64,000 bases of DNA from Bacillus_P idriensis_A (GCF_050483325.1 NZ_JBCMYF010000031.1:53847-117846), one strand, 5' to 3'; positions 8,744-17,692 are shown, numbered from the stretch's first letter. A program made the numbers and translations. The notes: a model not told the origin generated them from the sequence alone.

Positions 8744-10114
8744 TCAAAGAAATATACCAATTAAAAGTGGAACAAGTAAGCTTACTAACAGAATTATATG
8801 TCTTCTTACAGAAAACAGATGTAAGTTATGTTTATTTATTGCCCACAAGCTTATAGATGCAGCTACAATGTAAGAAATTAATGATGCACTCATTAAACCA
8901 TTAACACCATAATTATTTACTAGGATATAGTTAAAAAATATATTTACCAAAACTGAACAAAGACTAATCATGAGTACTATTTTACTTTTGTTAATTGCAT
9001 ATAGAGAGTAGCTATATAAATCCTTTAAAATATAAAAACCTGTTCCTAAAATCAAGATCGAAAATGCCTCTGAAACATTTAACACATCTTTATTACTAAA
9101 TTCTCCGTTTCCAAACAACCTAGATACAATTTCCTCACTGAAGATGGACAATATTAATGTGATAGGTATAATAACAGCCATGATAATATAAACAAATTTA
9201 TCTATATTCTGAAGTACATTATTTTTTTCATTAATTTCTCTAGCATCAATTTCATTAATTTTTTTAGAAATAATAGGAAATAATAAATTTGAGATTAATA
9301 ACCCTATTAGACCTATTAGAAACCCATTTAACTTGTGCACATAATTTACAGTTGACAAAGCTCCTATATATATTGTGGAAGCAAGAGCCCTATCTATAAA
9401 ATAATTTACTTGAGATAGCGAAGATCCTGAAAAGATGTACATTGTTTCATAAAACTGAATTTTTATCATACTAAAGTTAATCCGATATTTATCAATGTTC
9501 AATAAATTCTTACTAATTAGAGCTAACTGCACAAGAAATTGAATAACGTAAACTACAGTTATGCCCCAAAAGACAATATTCATTGTTTGAGAATGTAATA
9601 TATATAAAGTTAGAGTTACCATCAAAGTAAATAACATATTGAATAAAGAGGGAATAAAATACTTCCCCCTAGCATTTAATAAACCATTAAATAAGCCATT
9701 AAAACCTATAAAGAATACCTGTATTGAGACTATCCTTACTGCTTGAACATATTGGCTAATGATATCTTTATCTATACCTGGTGCAATAGTTTTTAGTATA
9801 AAGGTTGGAAATAAAAACATTACCATACTAACTATAATACTTATCAAGAAGATTAAAACAGTACTTGAAAATAAAAAACTATCTTTTTCATCATCTTTAG
9901 ACTTGTGATAGTTAGGAAGAAAAGCATTGGAATAGGCTATTGCAAAACTAGTATATAAAACTAGTGGAATAGATGAAACAATATAAAACATATCCGCTGA
10001 AAGAGTTGTCCCGTAATAATAACTAATCTGTAGTTCTCTAAAAAATCCAAATAACCGACTTAATAGTGCAAATAACATTATTAAGCCTGCATAGCTGTAT
10101 AATTTTTTTATCAT
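8744..10114 (-). CDS. MurJ/MviN-family flippase for the capsule repeat unit
   Basis: 456 residues with about 12-14 membrane segments. The N-terminus (FALLSRLFGFFRELQISYYYG, then SADMFYIVSSIPLVLY) is the MurJ/MviN signature in which a conserved Arg lies in the first helix and Asp in the second. The family flips lipid-linked sugars across the cytoplasmic membrane. A MurJ-type flippase in place of the usual Wzx (PST family) is less common in capsule loci. It is AT-rich like its neighbours and distinct from the housekeeping MurJ/Amj expected elsewhere. The Shine-Dalgarno before the ATG is weak. Confidence 0.8.
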   Translation of the reverse strand: MIKKLYSYAGLIMLFALLSRLFGFFRELQISYYYGTTLSADMFYIVSSIPLVLYTSFAIAYSNAFLPNYHKSKDDEKDSFLFSSTVLIFLISIIVSMVMFLFPTFILKTIAPGIDKDIISQYVQAVRIVSIQVFFIGFNGLFNGLLNARGKYFIPSLFNMLFTLMVTLTLYILHSQTMNIVFWGITVVYVIQFLVQLALISKNLLNIDKYRINFSMIKIQFYETMYIFSGSSLSQVNYFIDRALASTIYIGALSTVNYVHKLNGFLIGLIGLLISNLLFPIISKKINEIDAREINEKNNVLQNIDKFVYIIMAVIIPITLILSIFSEEIVSRLFGNGEFSNKDVLNVSEAFSILILGTGFYILKDLYSYSLYAINKSKIVLMISLCSVLVNIFFNYILVNNYGVNGLMSASLISYIVAASISLWAINKHNLHLFSVRRHIILLVSLLVPLLIGIFL

Positions 10115-10152
10115 ATTAACAATCGCTTTCTAAACTTCTTTTAACAAAGTGA

Positions 10153-11232
10153 TTAATTGAACATTACCTTAACTTTGTTCTCACTCTCAACCTTCTTCAT
10201 ATCAGCCTCGACCATAATTTTTACTAACTTGTTAAAAGAAGTCTTATTAGGATTCCATCCTAATAATGTTTTTGCTTTTGTTGGATCCCCCAATAACTGG
10301 TCAACTTCAGCAGGACGGAAAAATGCTGGATCAATTTCTACAATAACCTCACCGGTAGTTTTGTTAATTCCTTTCTCTTCCACACCTTCACCTTTCCATT
10401 CAATCTCAATGCCCGTGTGCTCGAATGCTAGCTCTACAAATTCACGCACAGTATGCATTTCCCCTGTAGCGATAACAAAATCTTCTGGTTTATCGTGCTG
10501 TAAGATTAACCACATGCACTCAACGTAATCTTTTGCATAACCCCAGTCACGTAGAGATTCTAAATTTCCAAGCAGCAATTTGTTTTGCTTGCCTTGGGCA
10601 ATACGAGAGGCTGCTAAAGTGATTTTTCTTGTAACGAACGTTTCTCCGCGGCGTTCTGACTCGTGGTTAAACAGAATACCGTTTACTGCGAACATATTGT
10701 AAGATTCACGGTAATTCTTCGTAATCCAGAAGCCGTAAATTTTAGCAACCCCGTATGGAGAACGCGGGTAGAAAGGTGTTGTTTCTTTTTGTGGTACTTC
10801 CTGTACTTTTCCGTATAATTCAGAAGTAGACGCTTGATAGACGCGTGTTTTATCTGTTAGACCTAAAATACGTACAGCTTCAAGGATGTTGAGTGTACCT
10901 TTAGCATCAACATCTAGTGTGTATCCAGGCATGTCAAAGGAAACACGTACGTGAGATTGTGCTGCAAGATTATAAATTTCGTTTGGTTTGATTTCACCGA
11001 TAATACGGGTTACGTTTAATGCATCAGTAACATCACCGTAGTGAAGGTTAAAATTTGAATGGTTTAAGAACGCGTTTGCTCCCTCTTCTGTTAAGAGATC
11101 CTCTAAACGCTCTTGGTTGTATGAAGAGCTGCGGCGAATTAATCCGTGTACTTCATAGCCTTTTTCAAGCAGAAATTCTGCCAAGTATGATCCGTCTTGT
11201 CCTGTTACGCCTGTGATTAGTGCCTTTTTCAT
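10153..11232 (-). CDS. gmd: GDP-mannose 4,6-dehydratase
   Basis: 359 residues from the ATG at 11232, which has GGAGG 7 bases upstream; a TTG 12 bases earlier is in frame but lies over the ribosome site. ALITGVTGQDGSYLAEFLLE is the hallmark Gmd N-terminus, STSELYGKVQEVP and SPYGVAKIYG carry the catalytic Ser/Thr-Glu and YxxxK residues, and NHESERRGETFVTRKIT is the conserved Gmd active-site loop. The enzyme dehydrates GDP-mannose to GDP-4-keto-6-deoxymannose, the substrate of Fcl encoded just upstream. GC content returns to chromosomal level here, marking the edge of the AT-rich serotype block. Confidence 0.96.
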   Translation of the reverse strand: MKKALITGVTGQDGSYLAEFLLEKGYEVHGLIRRSSSYNQERLEDLLTEEGANAFLNHSNFNLHYGDVTDALNVTRIIGEIKPNEIYNLAAQSHVRVSFDMPGYTLDVDAKGTLNILEAVRILGLTDKTRVYQASTSELYGKVQEVPQKETTPFYPRSPYGVAKIYGFWITKNYRESYNMFAVNGILFNHESERRGETFVTRKITLAASRIAQGKQNKLLLGNLESLRDWGYAKDYVECMWLILQHDKPEDFVIATGEMHTVREFVELAFEHTGIEIEWKGEGVEEKGINKTTGEVIVEIDPAFFRPAEVDQLLGDPTKAKTLLGWNPNKTSFNKLVKIMVEADMKKVESENKVKVMFN

Positions 11233-11255
11233 GATTGCCTCCAAGTGTGTGTTCT

Positions 11256-12194
11256 TTATTGTTTAATCAGTTCGTTTTGTAAAAACCATGTGTACGCTTT
11301 TTGTAATCCCACATCGAGGGATGTAGTTGCTTTCCACCCTAAGCTGTTAATACGGGATACATCTACTAGCTTTCGTGGCGTACCGTCAGGTTTAGATGTA
11401 TCGAACCGAATTTCGCCTTCAAACCCAACTACGGTTTTCACTTTTGCTGCAAGTTCACCAATCGGAAGATCTTCTCCAACTCCAATGTTTACAATGTCAT
11501 CGCCTTCATAGTTGTTCATTAAGAAAAGACAAGCATCTGCAAGGTCATCTGAATATAAGAATTCTCTTTTTGGTGATCCTGTTCCCCAAACTTCAACAAA
11601 ATCCGCCTTGTTTTCTTTCGCTTCATGGAACTTTCTAATAAGAGCCGGAAGAACATGTGATGTATGTAAATCAAAGTTATCATTTTCACCATAAAGATTA
11701 GTAGGCATTGCAGAGATATATTTAGTGCCATACTGACGGTTGTACGATTGGCACATTTTAATACCAGCAATTTTAGCAATTGCATATGGTTCATTTGTGG
11801 GCTCCAGCTCACCTGTTAATAGATAATGTTCTTTAAGCGGCTGTGGTGCTAATTTTGGATAGATACATGTGCTTCCTAAGAAAAGAAGCTTTTCAACATT
11901 GTTTTTATTAGCAGCATCAATCACGTTTGTCTGAATCATTAAGTTATCTCTAATAAAATCTGCAGGATATTCATTGTTTGCTACAATGCCCCCAACTTTC
12001 GCTGCTGCGAGGAAAACATAATCGATATTTTCCTTTTCAAAGAAAGCGTAAACTTGCTTTGGATCACGCAGGTCTAATTCACTGCTGGTTTTGTAGACTA
12101 AGTTTGTATATCCTTCAGATTGAAGTTTTCTTAAAATGGCTGATCCTACTAAGCCTCTGTGACCAGCCACGTAAATTTTAGCGTGTTTTTCCAT
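11256..12194 (-). CDS. fcl: GDP-L-fucose synthase
   Basis: 312 residues from the ATG at 12194 (AGGGTG upstream); a longer frame to 12257 exists but overlaps the preceding gene. IYVAGHRGLVGSAILRKL is the Fcl/WcaG cofactor loop, FLGSTCIYPKLAPQPLKE holds the conserved Ser-Thr-Cys region, and EPYAIAKIAG contains the YxxxK catalytic pair. It epimerises and reduces the Gmd product to GDP-L-fucose using NADPH. Adjacent gmd and manC complete the pathway from mannose phosphate, which strongly suggests fucose in the polymer. Confidence 0.95.
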   Translation of the reverse strand: MEKHAKIYVAGHRGLVGSAILRKLQSEGYTNLVYKTSSELDLRDPKQVYAFFEKENIDYVFLAAAKVGGIVANNEYPADFIRDNLMIQTNVIDAANKNNVEKLLFLGSTCIYPKLAPQPLKEHYLLTGELEPTNEPYAIAKIAGIKMCQSYNRQYGTKYISAMPTNLYGENDNFDLHTSHVLPALIRKFHEAKENKADFVEVWGTGSPKREFLYSDDLADACLFLMNNYEGDDIVNIGVGEDLPIGELAAKVKTVVGFEGEIRFDTSKPDGTPRKLVDVSRINSLGWKATTSLDVGLQKAYTWFLQNELIKQ

Positions 12195-12211
12195 ATAAGT
12201 TTCACCCTGCC

Positions 12212-12892
12212 TTAAAATGCATTTTTCGATCCAAATAGGACAATGACTGTTTTGCATAGAATTTTTACATCCGTCATGACCGACTGATGTTTAATGTAAT
12301 AAAGATCCATCTCAACCATTTCATGAAAACCTACACTGTTTCTGGCGCTTACTTGCCATACTCCTGTGCAACCCGGTGTAACCAATAACCGCTGTTTATC
12401 ATAATCAGAATACTCAGCGACCTCTCTCGGAAGAGGAGGACGGGGTCCGACCAGACTCATGTCACCCTTTAGAACATTAAACAGCTGCGGCAATTCATCG
12501 ATGCTTGTTTTCCTGATGAACTTTCCAACCTTAGTAATTCTCGGATCGTTTTTCATCTTGAACATCGCACCGGTTACTTCATTTAAAGAAAGCAAATCTT
12601 TCAGTCTCTCTTCCGCATCGCTTACCATTGACCTGAATTTAAACATATTAAACTCTACTCCATTTTTCCCTACTCGTTTCTGAGTAAAAAAAACAGGGCC
12701 TTTTGGATCTTCCAGCTTAATCGCTATCGCTACAACAATAAATAAAAGACTTAAAAGTATAATTCCCAGAAGTGCTCCTGTAACGTCCATAGAGCGCTTT
12801 ACAAGTTTGTAGGTAGAAGTTGTTGTACCGAAATCAACTACTGCCTGATGATGCGGGGGCTGTGCCGTTCTTTCCTTTGCCCACTCTGACAT
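12212..12892 (-). CDS. Undecaprenyl-phosphate sugar phosphotransferase (priming transferase)
   Basis: 226 residues: a short cytoplasmic N-terminus, one membrane segment near residues 35-58, then the bacterial sugar transferase domain. Motifs seen are KRSMDVTGALLG, GPVFFTQKRVGKNG, MFKFRSM, TSIDELPQLFNVLKGDMSLVG and GPRPPLP, all diagnostic of the WbaP/WcaJ/EpsL family. The enzyme transfers a sugar phosphate (usually Gal-1-P or Glc-1-P) from UDP-sugar to undecaprenyl phosphate, starting each repeat unit at the inner membrane face. It has only the catalytic core, not the long multi-helix N-terminal part of full-length WbaP. AAGGAAG precedes the ATG. Confidence 0.92.
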   Translation of the reverse strand: MSEWAKERTAQPPHHQAVVDFGTTTSTYKLVKRSMDVTGALLGIILLSLLFIVVAIAIKLEDPKGPVFFTQKRVGKNGVEFNMFKFRSMVSDAEERLKDLLSLNEVTGAMFKMKNDPRITKVGKFIRKTSIDELPQLFNVLKGDMSLVGPRPPLPREVAEYSDYDKQRLLVTPGCTGVWQVSARNSVGFHEMVEMDLYYIKHQSVMTDVKILCKTVIVLFGSKNAF

Positions 12893-12906
12893 TCCGCGCC
12901 ACTTCC

Positions 12907-13794
12907 TTAATTCGATAATTTTAGGCTTTCCTGTTCAACTAGCTTTTTCATGAGTTCAATCAGTTCTGTTTTAAGATCATCATGTTGCAGGGCAAATTCT
13001 ATGGTCGTCTGGATGAAGCCGAATTTTTCACCCACATCATAACGCTTTCCGGCAAAATCATAAGCATAGACATGCTGCTGTTCGTTTAATTTCTGAATAG
13101 CGTCTGTCAACTGAATTTCTCCGCCGGCACCTGTTTCCTGATTTTCTAAGAGTGCAAATATCTCCGGAGTTAAGACATAGCGTCCCATAATTGCCAGGTT
13201 TGAAGGAGCAGTACCCTGCTTTGGCTTTTCTACAAACCGGTTTACTTGATAAAGCTTGCCTTCTTTAGTTAAAGGATCAATAATCCCATAACGGTGCGTT
13301 TGATCATTTCCAACCGTCTGAACACCGATTACAGACGAACCAGTATTGTCATATTCGTTAATTAATTGCTTTAGGCATGGGGTTTCAGCTTGTACAATAT
13401 CGTCCCCTAGTAATACTGCAAACGGTTCGCTCCCGATAAATTTACGCGCGCACCATACGGCATGCCCAAGACCTTTTGGTTCTTTTTGACGAATGTAATG
13501 AAGGTTAATTCCTGATGAATGTTTGACTTTTTCAAGCAAGTCATACTTTTCTTTTTCTATAAGATTTTGTTCAAGTTCAAAGTTGTGATCAAAATGATCT
13601 TCGATTGCCCTTTTTCCTTTGCCTGTTACAATAATAAGGTCTTCAATTCCAGATTCAATGGCTTCTTCAATGATATATTGAATTGTCGGCTTATCGACAA
13701 TCGGAAGCATTTCTTTTGGCATCGCCTTTGTAGCAGGTAAAAAACGAGTTCCTAAGCCCGCAGCTGGAATAATAGCCTTTCTTACTTTTTTCAA
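12907..13794 (-). CDS. galU: UTP-glucose-1-phosphate uridylyltransferase
   Basis: 295 residues, usual for GalU/GtaB. IIPAAGLGTRFLPATKAMPK is the nucleotide-binding signature, followed by EMLPIVDKPTIQYI; FAVLLGDDIV, FVEKPKQGTAPSNL and GKRYDVGEKFGFIQ are further family blocks. It makes UDP-glucose, the precursor for the neighbouring UDP-glucose dehydrogenase and for GalE. The start is TTG at 13794, 8 bases after AAAGGGG. It may be an operon-dedicated copy alongside a housekeeping gtaB elsewhere. Confidence 0.95.
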   Translation of the reverse strand: MKKVRKAIIPAAGLGTRFLPATKAMPKEMLPIVDKPTIQYIIEEAIESGIEDLIIVTGKGKRAIEDHFDHNFELEQNLIEKEKYDLLEKVKHSSGINLHYIRQKEPKGLGHAVWCARKFIGSEPFAVLLGDDIVQAETPCLKQLINEYDNTGSSVIGVQTVGNDQTHRYGIIDPLTKEGKLYQVNRFVEKPKQGTAPSNLAIMGRYVLTPEIFALLENQETGAGGEIQLTDAIQKLNEQQHVYAYDFAGKRYDVGEKFGFIQTTIEFALQHDDLKTELIELMKKLVEQESLKLSN

Positions 13795-13812
13795 TTAAAA
13801 CGCCCCTTTTAT

Positions 13813-15141
13813 TTAATTAACAGCAGTTAGTTTCACCGTATTTATTGTTTTTCTTCCCATTGAGTGATACTCAAGGTTGTGGTTCTTAACAACCTCAAGG
13901 TCATAGCAATTACGGCCATCAAAGATAATAGGTGATTTCATTTGCTCTTGGAATACGTTCAAATCCAAGTCTTTAAATTCATTCCACTCTGTAAGAATCA
14001 TTGCAGCATCTGCATCCATTAAGGCTTCAGTTACATTTGAAGAATAATTCACTTTGGGATCCAGGATTTCTTTTGCATTTACTGTTGCAACAGGATCATA
14101 TGCGAAAACGTTAGCGCCTTTTTCAATTAAATGTTTAGTGATGACGATTGAAGCAGCTTCTCTCATGTCATCTGTATTTGGCTTGAATGCTAAGCCAAGA
14201 ATCGCAACTTTCTTTTCTGTTAGAACTTCAAATCTTTCTTCAAGTTTACTTAACAGAATTTCTTGTTGTTTTTGATTAACACGCACAACGCCTTTTAATA
14301 GATCAAAGTCATACTCCACATTACCTGCGATTTGTATTAGAGCCTTCGTATCCTTTGGGAAACATGAACCGCCATATCCAATGCCTGCATTTAGGAACTG
14401 AGAACCAATTCTGCTGTCTTGACCCATGCCATTGGCTACGTCTTCAACGTTAGCATTCAATTTTTCACAGATGTTTGAAATCTCATTAATAAAGCTGATT
14501 TTTGTTGCAAGGAAAGCATTTGCTGCATATTTAATCATTTCAGCGCTTCGAATGTCCGTTATGAAGATGGGAAGTCCGAATGGTTTGTTGATTTCTTCTA
14601 ATACAGTTGCAGCCTTTTCTGAACTTGAACCGATGACAATACGATCGCCATTAAAGGAGTCATAAATAGCAGAACCTTCCCGCAAGAATTCGGGATTCGA
14701 GACAATCTCAACTTTTACATCATGAACCAAATTATTTTCAATCACTTCTTTAATCCAATCATTTGTACCAACAGGTACGGTGCTTTTAGTAACTACTACA
14801 ACATCTTGTTTTACGTTTGAAGCAATATCTTTTGCTACATACTCAACATATTTTAGGTTTGCTGAACCATCCTCTTTTTCAGGTGTCCCTACAGCTATGT
14901 AAATGACATCAGCTCCGTTAAACCCTTCTTCGTGATTTGTTGTAAAATCCAGTCTCTTTTCGTTAATGTTTTTCAGCATCAATTCATCAAGACCCGGTTC
15001 ATAAATAGGAGAGAATCCCGCTTTCATCTTGTCTACTTTTCTTTGGTCGATATCAATACAAGTAACCGTATGACCAATCTCAGAAAGGCAAGTTCCAGTC
15101 ACAAGACCTACATAACCCGTTCCTACAACTGCAATTTTCAT
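13813..15141 (-). CDS. ugd: UDP-glucose 6-dehydrogenase
   Basis: 442 residues from the ATG at 15141; an upstream in-frame GTG (15150) overlaps the AAGGTG ribosome site and is not used. IAVVGTGYVGLVTGTCLSE is the NAD-binding loop, GYGGSCFPKDTKAL carries the catalytic Cys, and AILGLAFKPNTDDMREA is the UDP-binding domain signature. It oxidises UDP-glucose twice to UDP-glucuronate. It occupies the position of B. subtilis ywqF behind ywqE, and in that species the tyrosine kinase YwqD phosphorylates and activates this enzyme; the same control is likely here. Confidence 0.95.
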   Translation of the reverse strand: MKIAVVGTGYVGLVTGTCLSEIGHTVTCIDIDQRKVDKMKAGFSPIYEPGLDELMLKNINEKRLDFTTNHEEGFNGADVIYIAVGTPEKEDGSANLKYVEYVAKDIASNVKQDVVVVTKSTVPVGTNDWIKEVIENNLVHDVKVEIVSNPEFLREGSAIYDSFNGDRIVIGSSSEKAATVLEEINKPFGLPIFITDIRSAEMIKYAANAFLATKISFINEISNICEKLNANVEDVANGMGQDSRIGSQFLNAGIGYGGSCFPKDTKALIQIAGNVEYDFDLLKGVVRVNQKQQEILLSKLEERFEVLTEKKVAILGLAFKPNTDDMREAASIVITKHLIEKGANVFAYDPVATVNAKEILDPKVNYSSNVTEALMDADAAMILTEWNEFKDLDLNVFQEQMKSPIIFDGRNCYDLEVVKNHNLEYHSMGRKTINTVKLTAVN

Positions 15142-15239
15142 TACATTCACCTTTTTCTTATCATTTGTAATTAAAATAGTTAACGGAAAAGCATTCTCAC
15201 CGTAACAATCTTTCGTTAACTATCTTTATTTTTAATAAA

Positions 15240-15360
15240 GTTAGGCATCGAACCCACCCTCACACCACACCTTTGACGACAGGCGTCTAAGGTCTCTCAC
15301 CCACAATGCAGCCGAGTGCCTCCCTTGATAATGGTGGAGGAGGCATCACCAAGTTTCCTC
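15240..15360 (-). ncRNA. EAR (epsC-type) antitermination RNA candidate
   Basis: The ~120 nt between the ywqE stop codon and ugd contain no ORF but dense structure on the minus strand. GCCTCC pairs with GGAGGC around a 15-base loop (15317-15343). ACCTT-A-GACG pairs with CGTC-A-AAGGT around a 5-base loop (near 15270-15293), and conserved-looking GGGTGAGAGACC and GAGGGTGGGTTCGATGCC strings flank it. In B. subtilis the EAR element sits in the eps operon between the kinase/modulator genes and the sugar genes and lets RNA polymerase pass distant terminators. Position and size match exactly here. Assignment rests on context and visible stems; a covariance-model search was not possible. Confidence 0.7.
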
Positions 15361-16125
15361 TTAAAATATTCCCAAAAATTTCTTTTTCTTAATTCTCGTT
15401 GGATCCATTCTGTACGCCGCTAAGTTTTGCACCAATAGTTCAGCATTTTCTTTAAACATGTATTCAGCTTGTGTTCCAAATTCTTTATTAAGAACAACGT
15501 ATCCATCAGCCAATCTAAACGGACGGTTTTTTAAGCTGTGAACATCCGATGCGAGGAAATGGGTAAGCTGTGCTTCTACTAGCTGCAGAGTGAACTTTTT
15601 GATGTTTTTCCCGAAATGACCTGTAAGGCTTGATGATGTAATTTGAGTTAATGCCCCTTTACTGACAAGCTTGTATAAAAGATCAGGATTTTCAATAATT
15701 TCTGAATTTCGTTCAGGATGGACGATGACTGGCGTGAGACCCTTGAGCTGGATATCAAATAACATTTGCTCGGTGTATCTGGGTACTTGTCCAGATGGGA
15801 GCTCAATAAAGACGTAGTTGGTATTGTTGAGCGGCAGAATGACGTCGGTTTCTAATTCATTCATCAGATCTCCATGAATTCTTGTTTCCTGCCCAGGCAA
15901 AATGGTTAGTGGAATGTGTTCATTTCGAAGTAGAGTGTTTAGTGCTTCAACGTTTTCAAGAATGCTAAGCTTAGAGTTTATGTATTTTCCGTTTTGATGA
16001 TGGGGTGTGGCAATGATTGTGGTGATGCCTTCTTTAACTGCAGCTTTCGCAATTTGAATCGCTTCTTCATTAGTTGCAGCCCCATCGTCTACACCAGGTA
16101 AAATATGTGAATGGATATCAATCAT
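15361..16125 (-). CDS. ywqE: Tyrosine-protein phosphatase, PHP family (CpsB/YwqE)
   Basis: 254 residues from the ATG at 16125 (GGTGG 5 bases upstream; an in-frame GTG at 16134 overlaps that site). MIDIHSHILPGVDDGA is the PHP metal-binding signature, with further ligands in IATPHHQNGKY, LPGQETRIHGD, VIVHPERNSEII and FLASDVHSLKNRP. The manganese-dependent phosphatase removes phosphate from the tyrosine cluster of the cognate BY-kinase and from its targets. It is the third gene of the ywqC-D-E set and is separated from the kinase by 129 bases that hold a long hairpin. Confidence 0.93.
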   Translation of the reverse strand: MIDIHSHILPGVDDGAATNEEAIQIAKAAVKEGITTIIATPHHQNGKYINSKLSILENVEALNTLLRNEHIPLTILPGQETRIHGDLMNELETDVILPLNNTNYVFIELPSGQVPRYTEQMLFDIQLKGLTPVIVHPERNSEIIENPDLLYKLVSKGALTQITSSSLTGHFGKNIKKFTLQLVEAQLTHFLASDVHSLKNRPFRLADGYVVLNKEFGTQAEYMFKENAELLVQNLAAYRMDPTRIKKKKFLGIF

Positions 16126-16149
16126 AGAAACCACCGCCCAGTTAGAGGT

Positions 16150-16180
16150 GCATAGGCATTAAGACTCTTAATACCTATGC
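16150..16180 (-). other. Intercistronic hairpin between ywqD and ywqE
   Basis: GCATAGG and ATTAAG pair with CTTAAT and CCTATGC to give a stem of about 14 bp with a 3-base loop, just upstream of the ywqE ribosome site. There is no T run after it on the minus strand, so it is not a terminator in the operon's direction; T residues follow only on the plus strand. It may be a processing or mRNA-stability element, or a terminator for antisense transcripts. Confidence 0.6.
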
Positions 16181-16254
16181 TTTTTAATAAACACTTTGAG
16201 ATAGTACCATAAATGGAACTAGTTCAAAAGAGGTGTATTTTGTCGAATTATCTT

Positions 16255-16953
16255 TTATTTTGCAGCGTAATAATAGTACTGTTGATCCTGCTGTTTTTTG
16301 TTGTTAAGGACCGTTCCAAGAATTTTAGCTTGAGCTTGATCTAAGGCATCTTTTGCCTTTTTAGCTGATTCAAGTTCCGTTTTTCCGCTGCTGACTACAA
16401 GAACAACACCATCTACAGCATTTGACAGGATTTGTGCATCTGTCACAACTAAAACTGGCGGAGTATCAAATAGGATAAGATCATATTCTCTTTTTGCATC
16501 CTCAATCAGCTGCCTCATTCCTTTTGAAGCCAGCAGCTCAGCTGGATTTGGCGGAATCGGGCCGCTTGTAAGAAGATAGAGGTTTTCTTGATCTGAATAT
16601 TTAGCAGCTTGAGCTAAGCTGGTCTGTTTTGTTAAGACATTGGTTAAACCTACATGATTATCTACCTTAAAGGTATAGTGAGCTGTAGGTTTTCTTAAGT
16701 CTCCATCAATAAAAAGAACTTTTTTCCCTTGCTGGGCGAATACAACGGCTAAGTTTGCCGCGGTTGTGGATTTCCCCTCACCTGGTCCTGCAGAAGTTAC
16801 AATCATAGATGTGATTTCTTCATCTACTGTTGAAAACTGAATGTTTGTCCGAATCGTCCGGTACTGTTCTGCTATAGGTGACCTCGGTGTAAGCATAGAT
16901 ACCAAGCTTCTGCTTTGAAGCTGAAAGATTTGTTTGCGGTCTTTACGAGCCAA
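16255..16953 (-). CDS. ywqD: Bacterial tyrosine kinase (CpsD/YwqD)
   Basis: 232 residues from the TTG at 16953, 6 bases after GAGGTG; a GTG nine bases earlier overlaps that ribosome site. The P-loop SAGPGEGKSTTAANLA (about residues 55-70), Walker A' VLFIDGDLRKP and Walker B LILFDTPPV identify a BY-kinase. The C-terminus ends in QQYYYYAAK, the autophosphorylated tyrosine cluster. It acts at the membrane with the modulator encoded just upstream (11-base overlap) and controls capsule synthesis and UDP-glucose dehydrogenase activity. Confidence 0.94.
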   Translation of the reverse strand: MARKDRKQIFQLQSRSLVSMLTPRSPIAEQYRTIRTNIQFSTVDEEITSMIVTSAGPGEGKSTTAANLAVVFAQQGKKVLFIDGDLRKPTAHYTFKVDNHVGLTNVLTKQTSLAQAAKYSDQENLYLLTSGPIPPNPAELLASKGMRQLIEDAKREYDLILFDTPPVLVVTDAQILSNAVDGVVLVVSSGKTELESAKKAKDALDQAQAKILGTVLNNKKQQDQQYYYYAAK

Positions 16954-17692
16954 TGGTCTCACCTCTTGTTCTATTAACGTTGCTATTCGCAGCTTTTTGG
17001 TCTTTTAATTCCTGTTCCATATCGATTCTATTAATAGCACCTAACACAGGCAAACCAAGGTATTTTTCGATGTCTTGCTCTGTTTTAATGGTGTTATCCA
17101 TGTATTCAAAAAGAAAGGCTAAACCTACACCCGCCATTAGTCCTACTACTAGTGCTATAGCAATATTCATGATTGGTTTTGGCTTAATTGGAGAAGGATC
17201 CGTTCCGAGTTCTGCTTTAGATAGGACACTTACGTTATCTACGTTCATGATAGATGCAATATCCTTTTGAAAGACTGTTGCAATTGTGTTAGCAATCTCA
17301 GCAGCCTGTTTTGGATCTTCATCTTGCACAGAAATATTTACGACTTGTGAGTCTTGCTCACTGCCAACAGTTACATTGCTGTTAAGTTGACCACTGCTCA
17401 TGTTTAAATCTAATTGTTTAATAACCTTATCTAAAATCGCAGGGCTTTTAATAATCACGTTGTAAGTATTAATCAACTGGAGATTAGTTTGCACTTCCCC
17501 AGGGTTGAATGCCTGCTGATCACTTTTTGCTTGGTTCACGAGAATTTGGGTAGAAGATTGATAGATGGGAGTTAGAATAAAGTAACTAATGATTCCGCTG
17601 GTGGCTGCGGCGATTGCCGTGATAATAATAATGAGAGAAAGACGTTTCTTTAAGGTTTGAAACAGTTCTTTCAAACTGATTGTTTCTTCCAT
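16943..17692 (-). CDS. ywqC: Chain-length determinant / kinase modulator (CapA/YwqC)
   Basis: 249 residues with membrane segments near residues 18-38 and 178-200 enclosing an extracytoplasmic Wzz domain. A proline-rich PIKPKPIMNIA stretch precedes the second segment, as in Wzz proteins. The short cytoplasmic tail after the second helix activates the tyrosine kinase in this family. It is the first gene of the capsule operon, with GGAGGTCAAC directly before the ATG. It presumably sets polymer length. Confidence 0.92.
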   Translation of the reverse strand: MEETISLKELFQTLKKRLSLIIIITAIAAATSGIISYFILTPIYQSSTQILVNQAKSDQQAFNPGEVQTNLQLINTYNVIIKSPAILDKVIKQLDLNMSSGQLNSNVTVGSEQDSQVVNISVQDEDPKQAAEIANTIATVFQKDIASIMNVDNVSVLSKAELGTDPSPIKPKPIMNIAIALVVGLMAGVGLAFLFEYMDNTIKTEQDIEKYLGLPVLGAINRIDMEQELKDQKAANSNVNRTRGETIGS

